NCBI GenBank assembly: GCA_949316235.1
Contig: OX438750.1
Coordinates: 372,001-436,000, forward strand
DNA: 64,000 nt
Origin: Oegoconia quadripuncta
Taxonomy: Eukaryota; Arthropoda; Insecta; Lepidoptera; Autostichidae
Direction of reading: 5' to 3'
Each line of letters begins with the position of its first letter. Position 1 is the stretch's first letter. A program made the position numbers and the translations under genes. Shown one piece after another: positions 50,766-61,362 of the stretch. The notes below the pieces were generated by a model that was not told the DNA's origin, searched no databases, and saw only the letters and a program-made list of their open reading frames with translations.

Positions 50766-51180
50766 GGTCCTTACCTATGAAATTGGAGTTTTGTATGAAG
50801 AATTTCATTAAGACTGATTTCTCCATACAAACATTTTTGAAATTTTTTTGGGAACGGCAAATCCAAATTTATCTAAACTTTGTGTGTATTATCGGATAAC
50901 ATTAAGTTAACAATAGGCTGTGTTAATTTTTAAAATTAACCGCTTTTTAAAAGTTTCTGCGAATCAAAGAAATAATATGGGAAGCTCATGAAAAGAGCTG
51001 TGTTCAAGTTTTTTTTATTATGTGATTTAGCTCAGACACTAAAAAATATTTCATGTGAAACCTTGAAAATATATTCTATTTTCCAGATAAAAAACAAATT
51101 TGGAAATAGCTATAGCGTCGTAAGAGTTGGTACATTATGATTAACGAAGAAAAAAATCTCCAATTTCATAGGTAAAGACC
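50766..51180 (+). mobile_element. MITE-A copy 7, cleanest TA flanks
   Basis: 415 bp, TA|GGTCCTTACC at the left and GGTAAAGACC|TA at the right. The best evidence that the family uses a TA target. Confidence 0.85.
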
Positions 51181-51184
51181 TAAT

Positions 51185-51425
51185 AGGTCAGAAAAAGTAC
51201 AACACAATACAAATACCTACACTTTATTGCACAACAGAAAAGAAAATTGAGTTTCAGAAAAGTGGTAAGCATAGAATGTACAATTTGGCGACCTTCACAC
51301 AAAAAGTGAACTCTTCCATCCAACCTTTGAGTATATAAGGACGGTACATTTGAAATAGGTAGGTTGTGCGGTATTAAATGGGGGATGCAGATACAAACTA
51401 CGTGAATAAATTTCATATATTTACA
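51185..51425 (-). mobile_element. LINE-9 3' end
   Basis: 'cactttattgcacaacagaa', 'tttgaaataggtaggttgtg', 'gggggatgcagatacaaact'. The longest LINE-9 copy here. Confidence 0.75.
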
Positions 51426-51570
51426 TACACATACATACATAGATCAATAGACAAATATACCTACTTAAGCATAACATCTATAAAAAAGCAACAAAATACA
51501 AACGTAAATATATGTATAGTAGTTAGTACTAAATAAATATTTATTGATATTACTTACGTATTATTGAAAG

Positions 51571-51608
51571 TACGTGGTGTAACTTCCAATAATCTTAAAG
51601 TTCCTGAT
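51571..51608 (+). repeat. S repeat fragment
   Basis: 'cgtggtgtaacttccaataa' + tcttaaagttcctgatt. Confidence 0.5.
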
Positions 51609-51611
51609 TGT

Positions 51612-51808
51612 TGTGGTTGGTGGTAGGACATTTTAAATGTCCGCCTGGCTAGCTACCACCATCTTATCTAAATCTGCCGCCAAACAGCAATGTTAATAGC
51701 ATTGTTGTGTTCCGGTTGTCAGAGATAAGATAGCCAGTAGGTACCCCAAATGTGTTGGGGTTTCCGGGTCAGTACGCTTCCACCTTCGACCTCATCTTCA
51801 CTTATTTG
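51612..51808 (+). mobile_element. SINE-1 fragment
   Basis: Body from 'tggtggtaggacattttaaa' to 'ccttcgacctcatcttcact'. Both head and A-tail are missing. Confidence 0.85.
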
Positions 51809-51860
51809 TCATTTCACAAATTCATTTTGTCATACATCTACCTCAAATAGATATTATTAT

Positions 51861-52160
51861 TAGCGTCGGTGGCTCAGCGATTAAGACGCGGGCTCCCAAT
51901 TTAGGAGGTCCGTATTCGATTCTCAGGTAGGCCAATGTACCTGTAAAAGTTTAGTTACTTATGTGCATTTATCCGACTGCTCTTAAACGGTGAAGAAAAA
52001 CATCGTGAGGAAACCTGCATGCCTGAGAAATAATAATTCAAAGGCATGTGAAGTCCCCAACCCGCATTGGGCAAGCGTGGTGGACTATGGCTCACACTCC
52101 CTCATATACGAGGGAAGGCCTATATCCCTGCAGTGGGATGTTTACTGGCTGAGATGATGA
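51861..52160 (+). mobile_element. SINE-4, full head
   Basis: A-box TGGCTCAGCGATTAAG at 51869, B-box-like TATTCGATTCTCAGG at 51913, body 'acatcgtgaggaaacctgca' and 3' end 'gcctatatccctgcagtggg' + atg. An inverse copy is at 57816. Confidence 0.85.
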
Positions 52161-52175
52161 GACATATTAGGTCAG

Positions 52176-52565
52176 ATTGGTCTTCGACTGTCAAGTTATT
52201 TCACCACTGTCCCAGACGAGGTATGACCCAAATACCCTCCCCGGATCAATACTTCTAGGTATATTACATAAGAGTATAATATTACATACGAGTACAACAC
52301 CATTTACTGAAGCCGTACGATCATAGCTCATGAATCCATACAAATTCACCTAAGACGACAGGGCCCGGGTTAGGGAGGCTCTTTTGATCCTATATCGAAA
52401 ATGTATTCAGAGGTGTATTTTTAACCTCGGACGAAAAAAAGACTGGTATTGTGTGTTTCACATTTCAGTTGAGTATAATTGTTTGTATAACAAAAATGTG
52501 GAGTCGCCGTCGACAAGCTTGGCCACCGTGGGCTCTCTTAGCCTCTTAGCATCAGCCTAGATGTC
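52176..52565. other. Intergenic, no gene seen
   Basis: No repeat family or domain recognised. Confidence 0.4.
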
Positions 52566-52843
52566 AGATGATAAACATTCGTGGACATAACCAGCCCGTT
52601 CGCATAACCAGGCTATTTCACAATAAATAATGAAATATTATAATATAAAATAATAATTAATAATTTTGTAATATAAACCTTTTTTTTTTAAAGAGCAACC
52701 TCTCATTTGTTGCTTGTCCTTCTCAGGGGAAAATTGCCTTTTGAACAAGCAGTAGGTAGCTTAAATAATATAAAATCTGACCATTTTAAGTGTACCGTGT
52801 GTACCTACGAAATAAAGCATTTTTTTATTTGATTTGATTGCAC
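52566..52843 (+). mobile_element. LINE-4 3' UTR
   Basis: 'cgtggacataaccagcccgt', 'cttctcaggggaaaattgcc', 'tacctacgaaataaagcatt' then ttgatttgattg tail. Sense orientation. Confidence 0.8.
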
Positions 52844-52845
52844 AT

Positions 52846-53135
52846 ACACACAGCGCCATCTAGTTTCCATACTAAGCAACTAGGCTTGTATTATAGATAC
52901 CAGATGGTTGATAAACTACATGAATACATTTTTTTTTGTAAATAAATACATATATAAATGAAAAACATCTATAACTCGGGAACACATGTCTGTATTCATC
53001 ATACAAACATATGCCCACTATATGCCCCCAGCGACATTCGAACCCGCGACCTTTTGGTATTGCAGCAGTGTTTCTAACCACTACACCACAGATTACTAAT
53101 AAGTTACTAAAGTAAACTACACCAAACAGGTCGTC
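52846..53135 (-). mobile_element. SINE-2, full, with head duplication
   Basis: 3' end at 52846 ('cacatacacacagcgccatc'), B box mutated (cattcgaacc), A box near 53081. A further 'actacaccaaacaggtcgtc' follows, so about 40 bp of the head is repeated. Confidence 0.8.
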
Positions 53136-53989
53136 ATGCTTATATATACAATAAAGTGTTAAATAAATTATTAATTGAAAGAATTTCTGATTATTGATCG
53201 ACCGTCAGCACTTCGTACTGTCAGCAAAGTACAGGTTTAAACTGCACTCAACCCTGTCAGTGCTCACGGTAGGTAGCCAAGTGTCATACAAGAACAATGG
53301 AGGCATTGGCTGCGTAAGCGCGTTTTGAGTGGGATCGCATATTGAATTCGCGCCCCGGTGTGCAGTGTTCGACGATTTTAAAGTGGCAAGTGAGAAAGAG
53401 GACACAATTTATCGCGTATGAATACACAAAGTGACAATGTCAATAAATTGTGTTGAAATAGTGTCTAAAGGGAAACAGTTGTGTCACTGTCATACACTTA
53501 ATTATAAATGCGTATGGACCAGGTCGTTCAAACAATCTAGAGGGCATCACTTCATTTGTACCAAAATGCTAAGCTATTCGAAATGTTGCAAATGCTTTCG
53601 GAATAGATTAGATTACATTTATTTAGTTCACTTTTACAATATCATGTCATACATACAGTTCCGTAAATTTATGATTTCTAAAATAAAAGTGATTGTCAAA
53701 CATAAAACAATAAAATAATAGCTATACACATACATCTTAAAGATTTGTAGAATTATTAGATTATTTAATATAAATATAATGTTAAAATATTGTTAAGTCA
53801 CAAAATGAACAAAATAAGACAGAAATTAAACCTATTACCATATGTTCAATAGGTATGTCGTTAGACTATTAAAAATTGTAACCATTGTTACAATAGCATT
53901 ATGTCTACATATTATTATATGTATGTCAAAATTAATTAATAAAGTATAAGTATGTAACCATTGTTACGTCAACGTCCTACTATTTTTGA
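53136..53989. other. 0.85 kb without recognised gene
   Basis: Frame 53431-53718 (95 codons) is Cys/Lys-rich, overlaps an EE-like word near 53510 and has no domain. The region 53205-53400 is less AT-rich and might be leader-like, but nothing decides it. Confidence 0.35.
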
Positions 53990-54233
53990 ATAATAATAAT
54001 AATAATAATAAATATTTCGGACACTTACACCAATCATCTAGTCCCAAACTAAGCAAAGCTTGTGCTATGGATACTAGATAACGGATAAACATACATAAAT
54101 ATTTATATAAACATCCAAGACTCGGGAATAAATGTTCGTATTCATCATACAAACATTTACCCGTCGCGGGATTCGAACCCGCAACCGCTGGTTTCGCTGA
54201 TAGGGTCACTATCCGCTACACCAATCGGTCGTC
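53990..54233 (-). mobile_element. SINE-3, full head, (AAT)n tail
   Basis: Seven TAA units at the 3' end. B box GGTTCGAATCC at 54172-54182, A box TGGTGTAGCGG near 54214. Nearly identical to 27056. Confidence 0.9.
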
Positions 54234-55217
54234 AATCATAATGAAATAAAACAGAACAAAATAAAATATAAACCATGTCATGAGATTATTGATATGCCAT
54301 AATCTAAAATATTCTTCTTTTGTATTTCTAGCAGATGCGCTTTAATTCGCTTCTTAAAAGAAAATTTAGATGTCCAGAACCACGGTATATTAAGACGAAA
54401 TTGTGACTTTTCCATTTCTTTACCAATACACGAGCTTGGATATAGGCACAACAGCATCTGCTGATCACCTATTAATTTATAATTTTATCAAACACAAAAC
54501 ACACGGGCTAAAAACAGTGCGGTGTGCTACAACTCCACTCCAAAAACCTGGTCCTGTGTTTCGTGATTTCCTTCTCGACTGCTTCTTCCTTATGAGTTTC
54601 TTTTGCAATCACCATAGCTGGGGGAGCTGGTCACCAGACTTCCCACAAATATGTTCTATGTATAACATAATCTTAAAGTCACTTTGTAAATCATCATTTG
54701 TGGTGAGACAAATAAACAATTTTCATTATTGTATTTATTTAAGTAACTAAAAATATATTGGTATATTTTCTAGGAGCGACTAAATAACTTCTTAGTAGCT
54801 TCTAATATCCTGGTAGGCACTTTTTAAGTAGAAGAGTGCTAAAAAAAATTTTTGAAAGGTGGATTATACAAAGAAGTTGCACTGTAATGAACAAAACAAA
54901 CTCTTAGTAGCTTCTAGCTCATTTTCATTATTCTTTATTATTATTTTTGATTGTCACAGTACTCACCTAAAGCTCTACTCACTCCGTGGAGAGGTCGGAG
55001 CACACTCGGCTCGAGGGGGCTTCAATATCGTCGCCGGGCGAATATTGATTGTGGACTTGGCGTCCTTCCGTGCGCTATCTTCATCATTTTGTGTGAAATT
55101 GAGTAATCGTGGCTTTTAAATGTTATGCTTGAGAAGCAAAGGGCCGGGAGAATTTACATCTTAGTTATTAATTTAAAAAAAAATCTAATCTGTCTAATAT
55201 CATAAATACGAAAGTAC
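54234..55217. other. Nearly 1 kb without recognised gene
   Basis: Frames at 54403-54750 and 54859-55119 carry no domain I know. 'ttcgcttcttaaaagaaaat' near 54348 and 'ggagaggtcggagcacactc' near 54989 are not repeated in the window. Confidence 0.35.
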
Positions 55218-55620
55218 GATGATTGATTGGATTCGCGTTTGACCGCAATCTCACCTGATGGAAAGTGACGATGTGGTCGGAGATGAAGCACGCGATCTCA
55301 GTAAATGCCTATTCACTCTGCTCTTGAAGATCCCAAGGTTGTAGGATTCAGGAAAGACTGACACCGGAAGGGAGTTCCATGCCTTGACTGTTCGGATGAT
55401 GAATGAAGAATCGAACTTCTTAGTGCGAATGTTCGGTATATTAACTATATACGGGTGGAATCCCTCCCCACGCCTAGTGGTCCGAAGATAGAAGGGTGAC
55501 AGTGGGATAAGATTATGTAATTCCAACGAACAATGTATTGTCCCCGCAATGTATCCTGTAAAAAACTGAGAGACAGGCGACTTTGCGACGGTGTTCAAGG
55601 CTCTGCAATTTAGCAGTCAT
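55218..55620 (-). mobile_element. LINE-1, longest intact 3' end
   Basis: 3' UTR 'gcaatctcacctgatggaaa', coding part to 'ggcgactttgcgacggtgtt', ends after 'gctctgcaatttagcag'. No long A-tail. Confidence 0.85.
55251..55598 (-). pseudogene. LINE-1 ORF2 C-terminus, uninterrupted
   Basis: 115 codons: TVAKSPVSQFFTGYIAGTIH ... LRTTRRGEGFHPYIVNIPNI ... RTVKAWNSLPVSVFPESYNL, then GIFKSRVNRHLLRSRASSPT. It serves as reference for the family: a basic linker, the NIRTKKFD segment, the WNSLP box and the FKSRVNRHLL tail. It is a C-terminal piece only, since the RT palm is several hundred residues upstream in a full element. The first Met is internal. Confidence 0.8.
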
Positions 55621-55659
55621 CGAACTATCACCTATAAGTCTCATGGCACGTCGGCATGT

Positions 55660-55868
55660 TTATTTGTGTTTGTTAGTTGATCAATCACGGCGAAATGGAT
55701 GAACGGATTTGGATCAAATTTAGTATATAGGTAGAATATACCATGCATGGGATACATGGGATATTATTTATCCCGATAAAGTGAGTAGTTGCTGGCTAGA
55801 TAAACAAATTAAACATATGCGCGATAAATTTATTCACCACAGGCGAAGCCGCGGGCGGAAAGCCAGTC
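55660..55868 (-). mobile_element. I element
   Basis: 'tcaatcacggcgaaatggat' to 'gaagccgcgggcggaaagcc' + agt. Complete, with a small internal duplication (catgcatgggatacatggga). Confidence 0.75.
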
Positions 55869-56036
55869 CCAACTAATATTATAAATGCGAAAGTTTGTGT
55901 GTCTGTATGTATGTATGTTTGTTATCTTTTCACGCCTAAATAGCTGGGCGGATTTGGATGAAATTTGGTTTGTTATTTGCTTAACCGATTTTAACTAAAT
56001 GTACCACGCGAACGGAGTCGCAGGCAACAGCTAGTG
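55869..56036 (-). mobile_element. I-related element, second subfamily
   Basis: 'aactaatattataaatgcga' to 'gcgaacggagtcgcaggcaa' + cagctagt. Shares the AT end with I but has a different GC end. Confidence 0.6.
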
Positions 56037-56079
56037 TAATGTCAAAGGGTACCTTGAAAATAAATGAATTTACGTAACC

Positions 56080-56600
56080 GTAATAAGTTTCTATTTTATA
56101 GTATCTTTAAATTTATTGAAAGCAAGTCAAAAATGCATTATTTTGTAGGTATACAGGGTACAATTAAAATAGTCAGATTCAACATTTTTAAAGCTACTGC
56201 TTGTTTAAAATGCAATTATCCCCTGAGAAGAACAAGCAAGAAACTGGAGGGGTTGCTCTTTAAAAAAAAAAAGGTTTAATATTACAAAAAAGCACAATAA
56301 TATTTCATTATTAATTTTGAAATAGCCTGGTTATGCGAACGAGCTGGTTATGTCCATGCATGTTTATCATCTAAATAATCAGATAGTTTATAATATGCTT
56401 TCTCAATAAGTTTCTGTTTTTTAGTATCTTTACATTTATTGAAAGGAAGATTTTGTATATCAACAGGAACCTTATTGAAAAAACCTATACATAGCCCTTT
56501 GAATGAATTATACATAGCTCTCTGAATGAATTACTGATTTTGCGAAGTCGGCTTACGTGACCTGCAAGTTTATCTTTATTTCTTGTATTGACGTCATGTA
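56080..56600 (-). mobile_element. LINE-4, head-to-tail with a LINE-4 scrap
   Basis: 56082-56125 repeats an interior LINE-4 word (agtatctttaaatttattga) directly before the LINE-4 tail at 56128. The same word recurs in place at 56421. So a LINE-4 probably landed inside an older LINE-4. Confidence 0.75.
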
Positions 56601-57576
56601 TACTACGTCTCACACTATTTTAACCTACAACGCAAAGAGGGGTGTTGTGTCAATCTATATCTGTCTAAGTGTTGTTTGTGCCATTGTAGCGATTATTGGC
56701 TAGTTATATCAAACAGGATCCCGAGTTATTTACTGAGAGACCATAACGGCGCTACGGCGTAGCCGCGTAGCTAGCTACGGGCGTGTCTACGCATCTGCTA
56801 CGATATTAAGGTTACCACAGGCGAAAATTATTACTAACATGGTAGAGGGTGTGCCCCAAATTAGTATTTAATTTCCTTTTTTTATTTAAATCAAGAATAC
56901 GATATGTTTATTGAATATTGACTTTTAGAAACATAATGGTTATGAGTTCGAATCCTGCTACCGGTAAACTAATAATTAATACACATAAATGATTATGAAT
57001 TATGAATAAATAGATTTTGGATTACGTGTAATATTATATTGTATAATTAGACTGAATATCGCCGGGCGGTCTATGTCCATGCTTGCTTATCAGCTAGATA
57101 GTAATTTTATAATAGCCTTTTGTAAATAATGAATGATACATTTTATAATAAAAAATCCAACACGTTACCCGCGAAATACGAAATATGCTGCCGGGTTTGT
57201 AAACTCATATTGTTATTAATATCTTGTATTAACATTATGTATGTCACTATTTTCCTTACATACATTAAGTTTTCGTAAACATTGCGATGCTAATGTTAAT
57301 ATATTGAATTCCTTTGTATTCCTAAGAGACACATTTATTAATAAGTACAGTTGGACATACTCAAAGATCCCCTAAATGTTTCCTTGTCCATAGTTTTTTT
57401 ATCGACGTCGCGCTCTCGACTCCTTTCCAGCACCCTGTACGCAATGACGTCATCACTCACCGCAGGCTGCACGCGACAGTAGCACTGACAAATACATTGC
57501 ACATGTCACTGTCGCGTGGTGTGCTACGACGAGTGGGCCGGATAGACGTATGGTTGTGTGCTCTTTGCCTTATATG
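56601..57576. other. Intergenic with repeat scraps
   Basis: 57040-57130 LINE-4-like, 57150-57215 M-like ('aatacgaaatatgctgccgg'). 56745-56820 is a GC-rich word cluster (ggcgctacggcgtagccgcg). No gene. Confidence 0.45.
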
Positions 57577-57622
57577 AAATATGATTCTTTTTTAAACGAC
57601 CATTTAAAAAAGAATCATATTT
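57577..57622. repeat. Perfect 20-bp hairpin
   Basis: aaatatgattcttttttaaa and its exact complement around a 6-nt loop (cgacca). No repeated copy elsewhere in the window. It could be a foldback element core or a structured transcript element. Confidence 0.9.
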
Positions 57623-57694
57623 TATGTAATTTTTTGCGCACACACTAACATAATTTTTAAGATTTCTTTTTAAATACAGCATACAGTAAAAAAA

Positions 57695-57770
57695 AAGGTT
57701 CCAAATGAAGTGGTACCATTTTCACTGTTTCAACGACTCGGTCCATACGCCGTAATATGATATGATTTTT
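57695..57770 (+). repeat. EE repeat
   Basis: 'gtggtaccattttcactgtt' and 'cggtccatacgccgtaatat' match 6885-6955. Confidence 0.45.
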
Positions 57771-57815
57771 TCTTGGTTATTTTTGAAGTAACTGGACTTA
57801 CCTAGTACTTAGCTT

Positions 57816-58118
57816 ATCATCATAGACTGTAAACATCCCACTGCAGGGGTATAGGCCTTCCCTCGTATAATGAGGGAGTATGGGCCATAGTCCACCACGG
57901 GGGCCCAATGCGGGTTGGGGAACTTAACATGCCTTTGAATTTTTATTTCTCAGGCAGTTTCCTCACGATGTTTTCCTTCATCATTTAAGAGCAGTCAGAT
58001 AAATGCACATAAGTAATTAAATTAAATTTAAAAACTCATAAGTACAGGGAATCGAAACCTGGACATCCTAAATTGGGAGAACGCGTCTTAAACGCTGAGT
58101 CCACCGACGCTCTTAATA
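57816..58118 (-). mobile_element. SINE-4, inverse copy
   Basis: 3' end at 57816 ('cccactgcaggggtataggc'), B-box region 'gggaatcgaaacctgg' at 58048, head 'cgctgagtccaccgacgctc' at 58118. Complete but diverged. Confidence 0.85.
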
Positions 58119-58566
58119 CTTAGTTAATCAAACTAAATACCTGTTAATGACATGTTTAGAGGGATACTTACCAACGTTATTTGACCTATTGTAAGATCGA
58201 ACTGAGAACCATTAAATAGGGTAGCATTACAAACTTTGTCAGATCAGTGTACGTTATAATTTATGTAGGTAAATAAATATAACTTGTATAAAGTATGTGT
58301 GTAAACCTCGGCGCGTACCTTTAGAGACCGTTCGTCGTTCGGGCCATAATTAGAAGGTTTTATGAGCGTTACCTAAGTGGTTAATTATAATAACGACTTG
58401 AACGACTCTTTGTACTGTAAATAACCTAATTTATATCCGAAAATTGTGTTGTTATAAAACATCTTTAAACGTTTGAAACGTTGGTGTGGCTAGTTGGCTC
58501 ATTGGTCTATGAGTTTATGAATTATTGAGGCTTTATGGTGCAACTTTAAAAAGTAAAAAAACAAAA
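58119..58566. other. Intergenic, no gene seen
   Basis: AT-rich, no repeat recognised. Confidence 0.4.
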
Positions 58567-58920
58567 AGGCTGTTTGGCGGGAATTCAGCATGTGATGTTG
58601 CTTTTTTGTTTTTATTTCTTATAATGCATTCTGTTTTGAAGCTTAATAATGGCAGAATATTGTGCAGCAATGGTCAGTGATGGAGTACAAGTGAAGGGAA
58701 GTGTAAATTAAAGTGTGTAACGAAGCATTCAGGTTCCCACAAGAAGTGACCCTAATCTTTCGTAAAGCATTCTGCCACTTTATTGAACTATGACTTAACC
58801 GTGACTAGACTCTGTATATGCCAAGTATAAGAGAATGACTTGTTTTCACTGAGACTGACTTCACTAAACTTAGATCGCTTTGCCTTCTCCGAGAAGAGTA
58901 AATTAAAACGAAAAAAATTA
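58567..58920 (+). mobile_element. AA retroposon copy 4
   Basis: 'ggctgtttggcgggaattca', then an ATG-led stretch MAEYCAAMVSDGVQVKGSVN ending in a stop, 'agatcgctttgccttctccg' and an A-rich end. Gives the most complete N-terminal reading of the family. Confidence 0.65.
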
Positions 58921-59050
58921 AGATAAGGCCTTTTTCCATATAATTCATATATACATAATGTCACGCCTGTTTCCCATAGCTGTAGGCAGACACCACAGAC
59001 GTCCACTTGTTACGATCCTGACACACCTTTGCTTCATTCACTCATAAGGT

Positions 59051-59077
59051 TGTTTATACATGCTCGTCGGGTTAGCA
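59051..59077 (-). mobile_element. SINE-1 3' scrap
   Basis: 'atgctcgtcgggttagcact' only. LINE-6 follows. Confidence 0.45.
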
Positions 59078-59565
59078 CTTTTGACTTGGCCTTTCTTTAA
59101 GACGTCCCCGATCTGATCATGGTACGTTCGCCGTTGTCTTCCACTACCAACACTACCATCCACATTCGCTTCGTATATCTTTTTCGTTAGTCTTCTTTCA
59201 TTCATCCTCTACACATGTCCTTATCTAAATCGGCGGCCAAGCAGCAATGTTAATAGCATTGTTGTGTTCCGGTTGTCAAAGATAAGATAGTCCCCCAAAT
59301 GTGTTGGGGTTTCCGGGTCAATACGCTTCCACCTTCGACCTCATCTTCAATTAACATGAGGTGTGATTGAGGTCAAGTACCCGTTGTGCATAAAAAAAAA
59401 CATGTCCAAACCATCTCAGCATACCTTTTTCAATTTTTGTCGCCACGTTTTCTTTCACAATGCTTAACTCCCTAATTACACTATTCCTGATTCTATCTTA
59501 CAAAGTCACCCACTCATTCTCAATGATCTCATTTCCACTGCATTAATTCTAGTTTCATTCTTCAG
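59078..59565 (-). mobile_element. LINE-6 C-terminus, split by SINE-1
   Basis: The minus strand encodes, in order, SVIRELSIVKENVATKIEKG, an LRWFGHVE-type block, then (past the SINE) [20 protein letters not shown] and [18 protein letters not shown]. This is the conserved tail of a non-LTR reverse transcriptase family common in insects. Confidence 0.75.
59221..59399 (+). mobile_element. SINE-1 in LINE-6, exact 8-bp duplication
   Basis: 5'-truncated SINE-1 (starts 'ttatctaaatcggcggccaa') with A-tail, flanked by ACATGTCC at 59213-59220 and 59400-59407. Confidence 0.9.
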
Positions 59566-59978
59566 CCATAATTTTATCCTCCATTTTGTATGATCTCTCG
59601 TGACTCAAGGCATGCCCCTGATTTGGTCTGCTTATACGTCTGCGGAACTCGGGATGCCGTGGCCACGAAATAACGTCGGCAGCCATACTGGTTGTGACGT
59701 GCCCACTGACTTGAGTAAACATTGACTGATTGGCGGCCATTTTGGGAGTCAGGCATCGACTAGCAGATATATCACGTATGTAACTTGCGTGCTGGTGACA
59801 GGGGAAGGGGGGAGAGGAACTGCGGATGTCCGAAACGGAAACATCACGTGTGATTCAGTAAAAGTGATACGTTGTGCCTAAAAAACAATAAAAAACAATT
59901 CCTTTTCTGTTGACACGACTACTGTATTTCTGGTAACCCAATTCTTTATTTAATTATAAATGTGGTAACTCCAGTTTT
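59566..59978. other. Intergenic, moderately GC-rich
   Basis: 'gggatgccgtggccacgaaa' and 'ggggaaggggggagaggaac' stand out. No gene, SINE head or TIR found. Confidence 0.4.
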
Positions 59979-60418
59979 CTTTATGCACAACTGGTTAGAA
60001 CTTAACCTCAATCACACCTGATGTTAAGTGAAGATAAGGCCGAAGGTGGAAGCGTACGTTTCTTGATCGTTCTTCTCTGGGGAGACTGCCTAGTGAATGA
60101 GCGATAACTGTATGTCATGGCGATTTCGAATGTTATTCTTATAATTTTCCAAATAAAACATTTTTGATTTTGATTTTTGATTGTCTGACCCGGAAACCCC
60201 ATCTTATTCGGGGGACTGGCTATCTTATCTCTGACAACCGGAACACATAATAACATTGCTGTTTGACGGCAGACTTAGATAAGATGGTGGTAGTTAGCCA
60301 GGCGGACATATAAAATGCCCTATCACTTGGTCTGTACCTATAACCAACCAAACCGAGTACTGGGGACCTCCTATCCTTGGACCTCCTATGTTGTTTACAT
60401 CGAGCCACGGAGACAGTC
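59979..60418 (-). mobile_element. SINE-1 split by an H retroposon
   Basis: 3' part 59979-60057, H insert, then 60185-60418 down to the head ('gagccacggagaca'). The B-box region is deleted and replaced by a repeated 'ggacctcctat' word. Confidence 0.8.
60058..60184 (+). mobile_element. H retroposon inside SINE-1
   Basis: 'gttcttctctggggagactg', 'cgataactgtatgtcatggc' and tail 'tttttgattttgattttt'. Splits the SINE-1 word 'gcgtactgacccgg'. Inverse copy at 27538. Confidence 0.8.
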
Positions 60419-60569
60419 AGTTCCACCACATAGAATAAGAATAGCATACATACAGACGTCACGACCTTTATCTCAACCAAAGGATAACGTGTCGATATCC
60501 TAAATACTAGCACGCACTTGAATGGTAAAGCTAATTCGCTGCCCGATGTAGCTCCCAGCTCTTTTTTTA

Positions 60570-60786
60570 TACCTATCAGCCCGCGGTTTCGCCAGCATGA
60601 AATAACTTTATCGCGGAAATTTGTTTATCCCGCGGGAACTACACATTTTATCGGGATAAAAATATCCTATGTCTAAATTCAGGGTATATTCTACGTATAT
60701 ACCAAATTTCATCCAAATCCGTTCATCCGTTTCGTTGTGATTGAGCAACAAACAACCCTCCAAACTTTGTCATTTTATAAAGTTAG
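60570..60786 (+). mobile_element. I element
   Basis: 'cagcccgcggtttcgccagc' to 'ttgtcattttataaagttag'. Nearly complete. Confidence 0.7.
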
Positions 60787-61085
60787 ATTGACAAATACTT
60801 CTTCAACCAGTTCGCAAAAAAATTAAAAACAAAACTATGATCCTGCGAATTTCTTTTCCCACAGATGATTCACTTCGCACTTCAATTCTCACTCTTGTCA
60901 CTCACGGTCTTGCTGGAAGAAATCTCTTTTTAAAGATAAGCTTGCACCTTTGTACATCCTCTTTATTGCTGTACTGTTTTTTATGATTAGTGTACAATAA
61001 ACTATAAATAAAAAAACGCTGTACAGCGAGGCAATGCGGCCAGCCTTCTGGGTACCTTTCCACCAACCAGAGACTTGGGGCTAGT
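60787..61085 (+). mobile_element. LINE-9-like and LINE-10-like scraps
   Basis: 60905-61010 'tggaagaaatctctttttaa' ... 'gtgtacaataaac' is a LINE-9-type tail. 61018-61085 reads VQRGNAASLLGTF on the plus strand, related to the LINE-10 start at 48955. Confidence 0.5.
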
Positions 61086-61094
61086 TTTTTATTT

Positions 61095-61190
61095 GTGAGT
61101 TTTTTTTTTTATAATAAATTTTATATTTTATATTATATATTATAATATAATACAATTTATTATTAAAAAAAAAAAAAATATATAAATATT
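61095..61190. repeat. AT-only palindromic stretch
   Basis: T-run, (TATAT)-rich mirror around 61130-61150 and A-run of 15 at 61166. Possibly joined retroposon tails. Confidence 0.6.
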
Positions 61191-61224
61191 GTTCATAATA
61201 CATAATGTAAATAAATAAAATAAA

Positions 61225-61362
61225 ATAAATGATTTCCGTTTCTGAAGCGGTAGTAGCTTGTATATACTGACTGACAGATAAATATTAATTTAAATAGAGT
61301 TTCAACGAATTATATTATTCGTTGTAATTATATTATTATGTATCTTACGTTGAAATAGGGCT
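61225..61362 (+). mobile_element. LINE-3 3' UTR fragment
   Basis: Sense strand 'gaagcggtagtagcttgtat' + actgactgacagataaat, and 'tatcttacgttgaaata' at the end. Confidence 0.6.

Noticed and set aside
53431..53718. 95-codon Cys/Lys-rich frame as a gene
   Set aside because: Overlaps a repeated EE word, has no domain and an AT-driven codon make-up.
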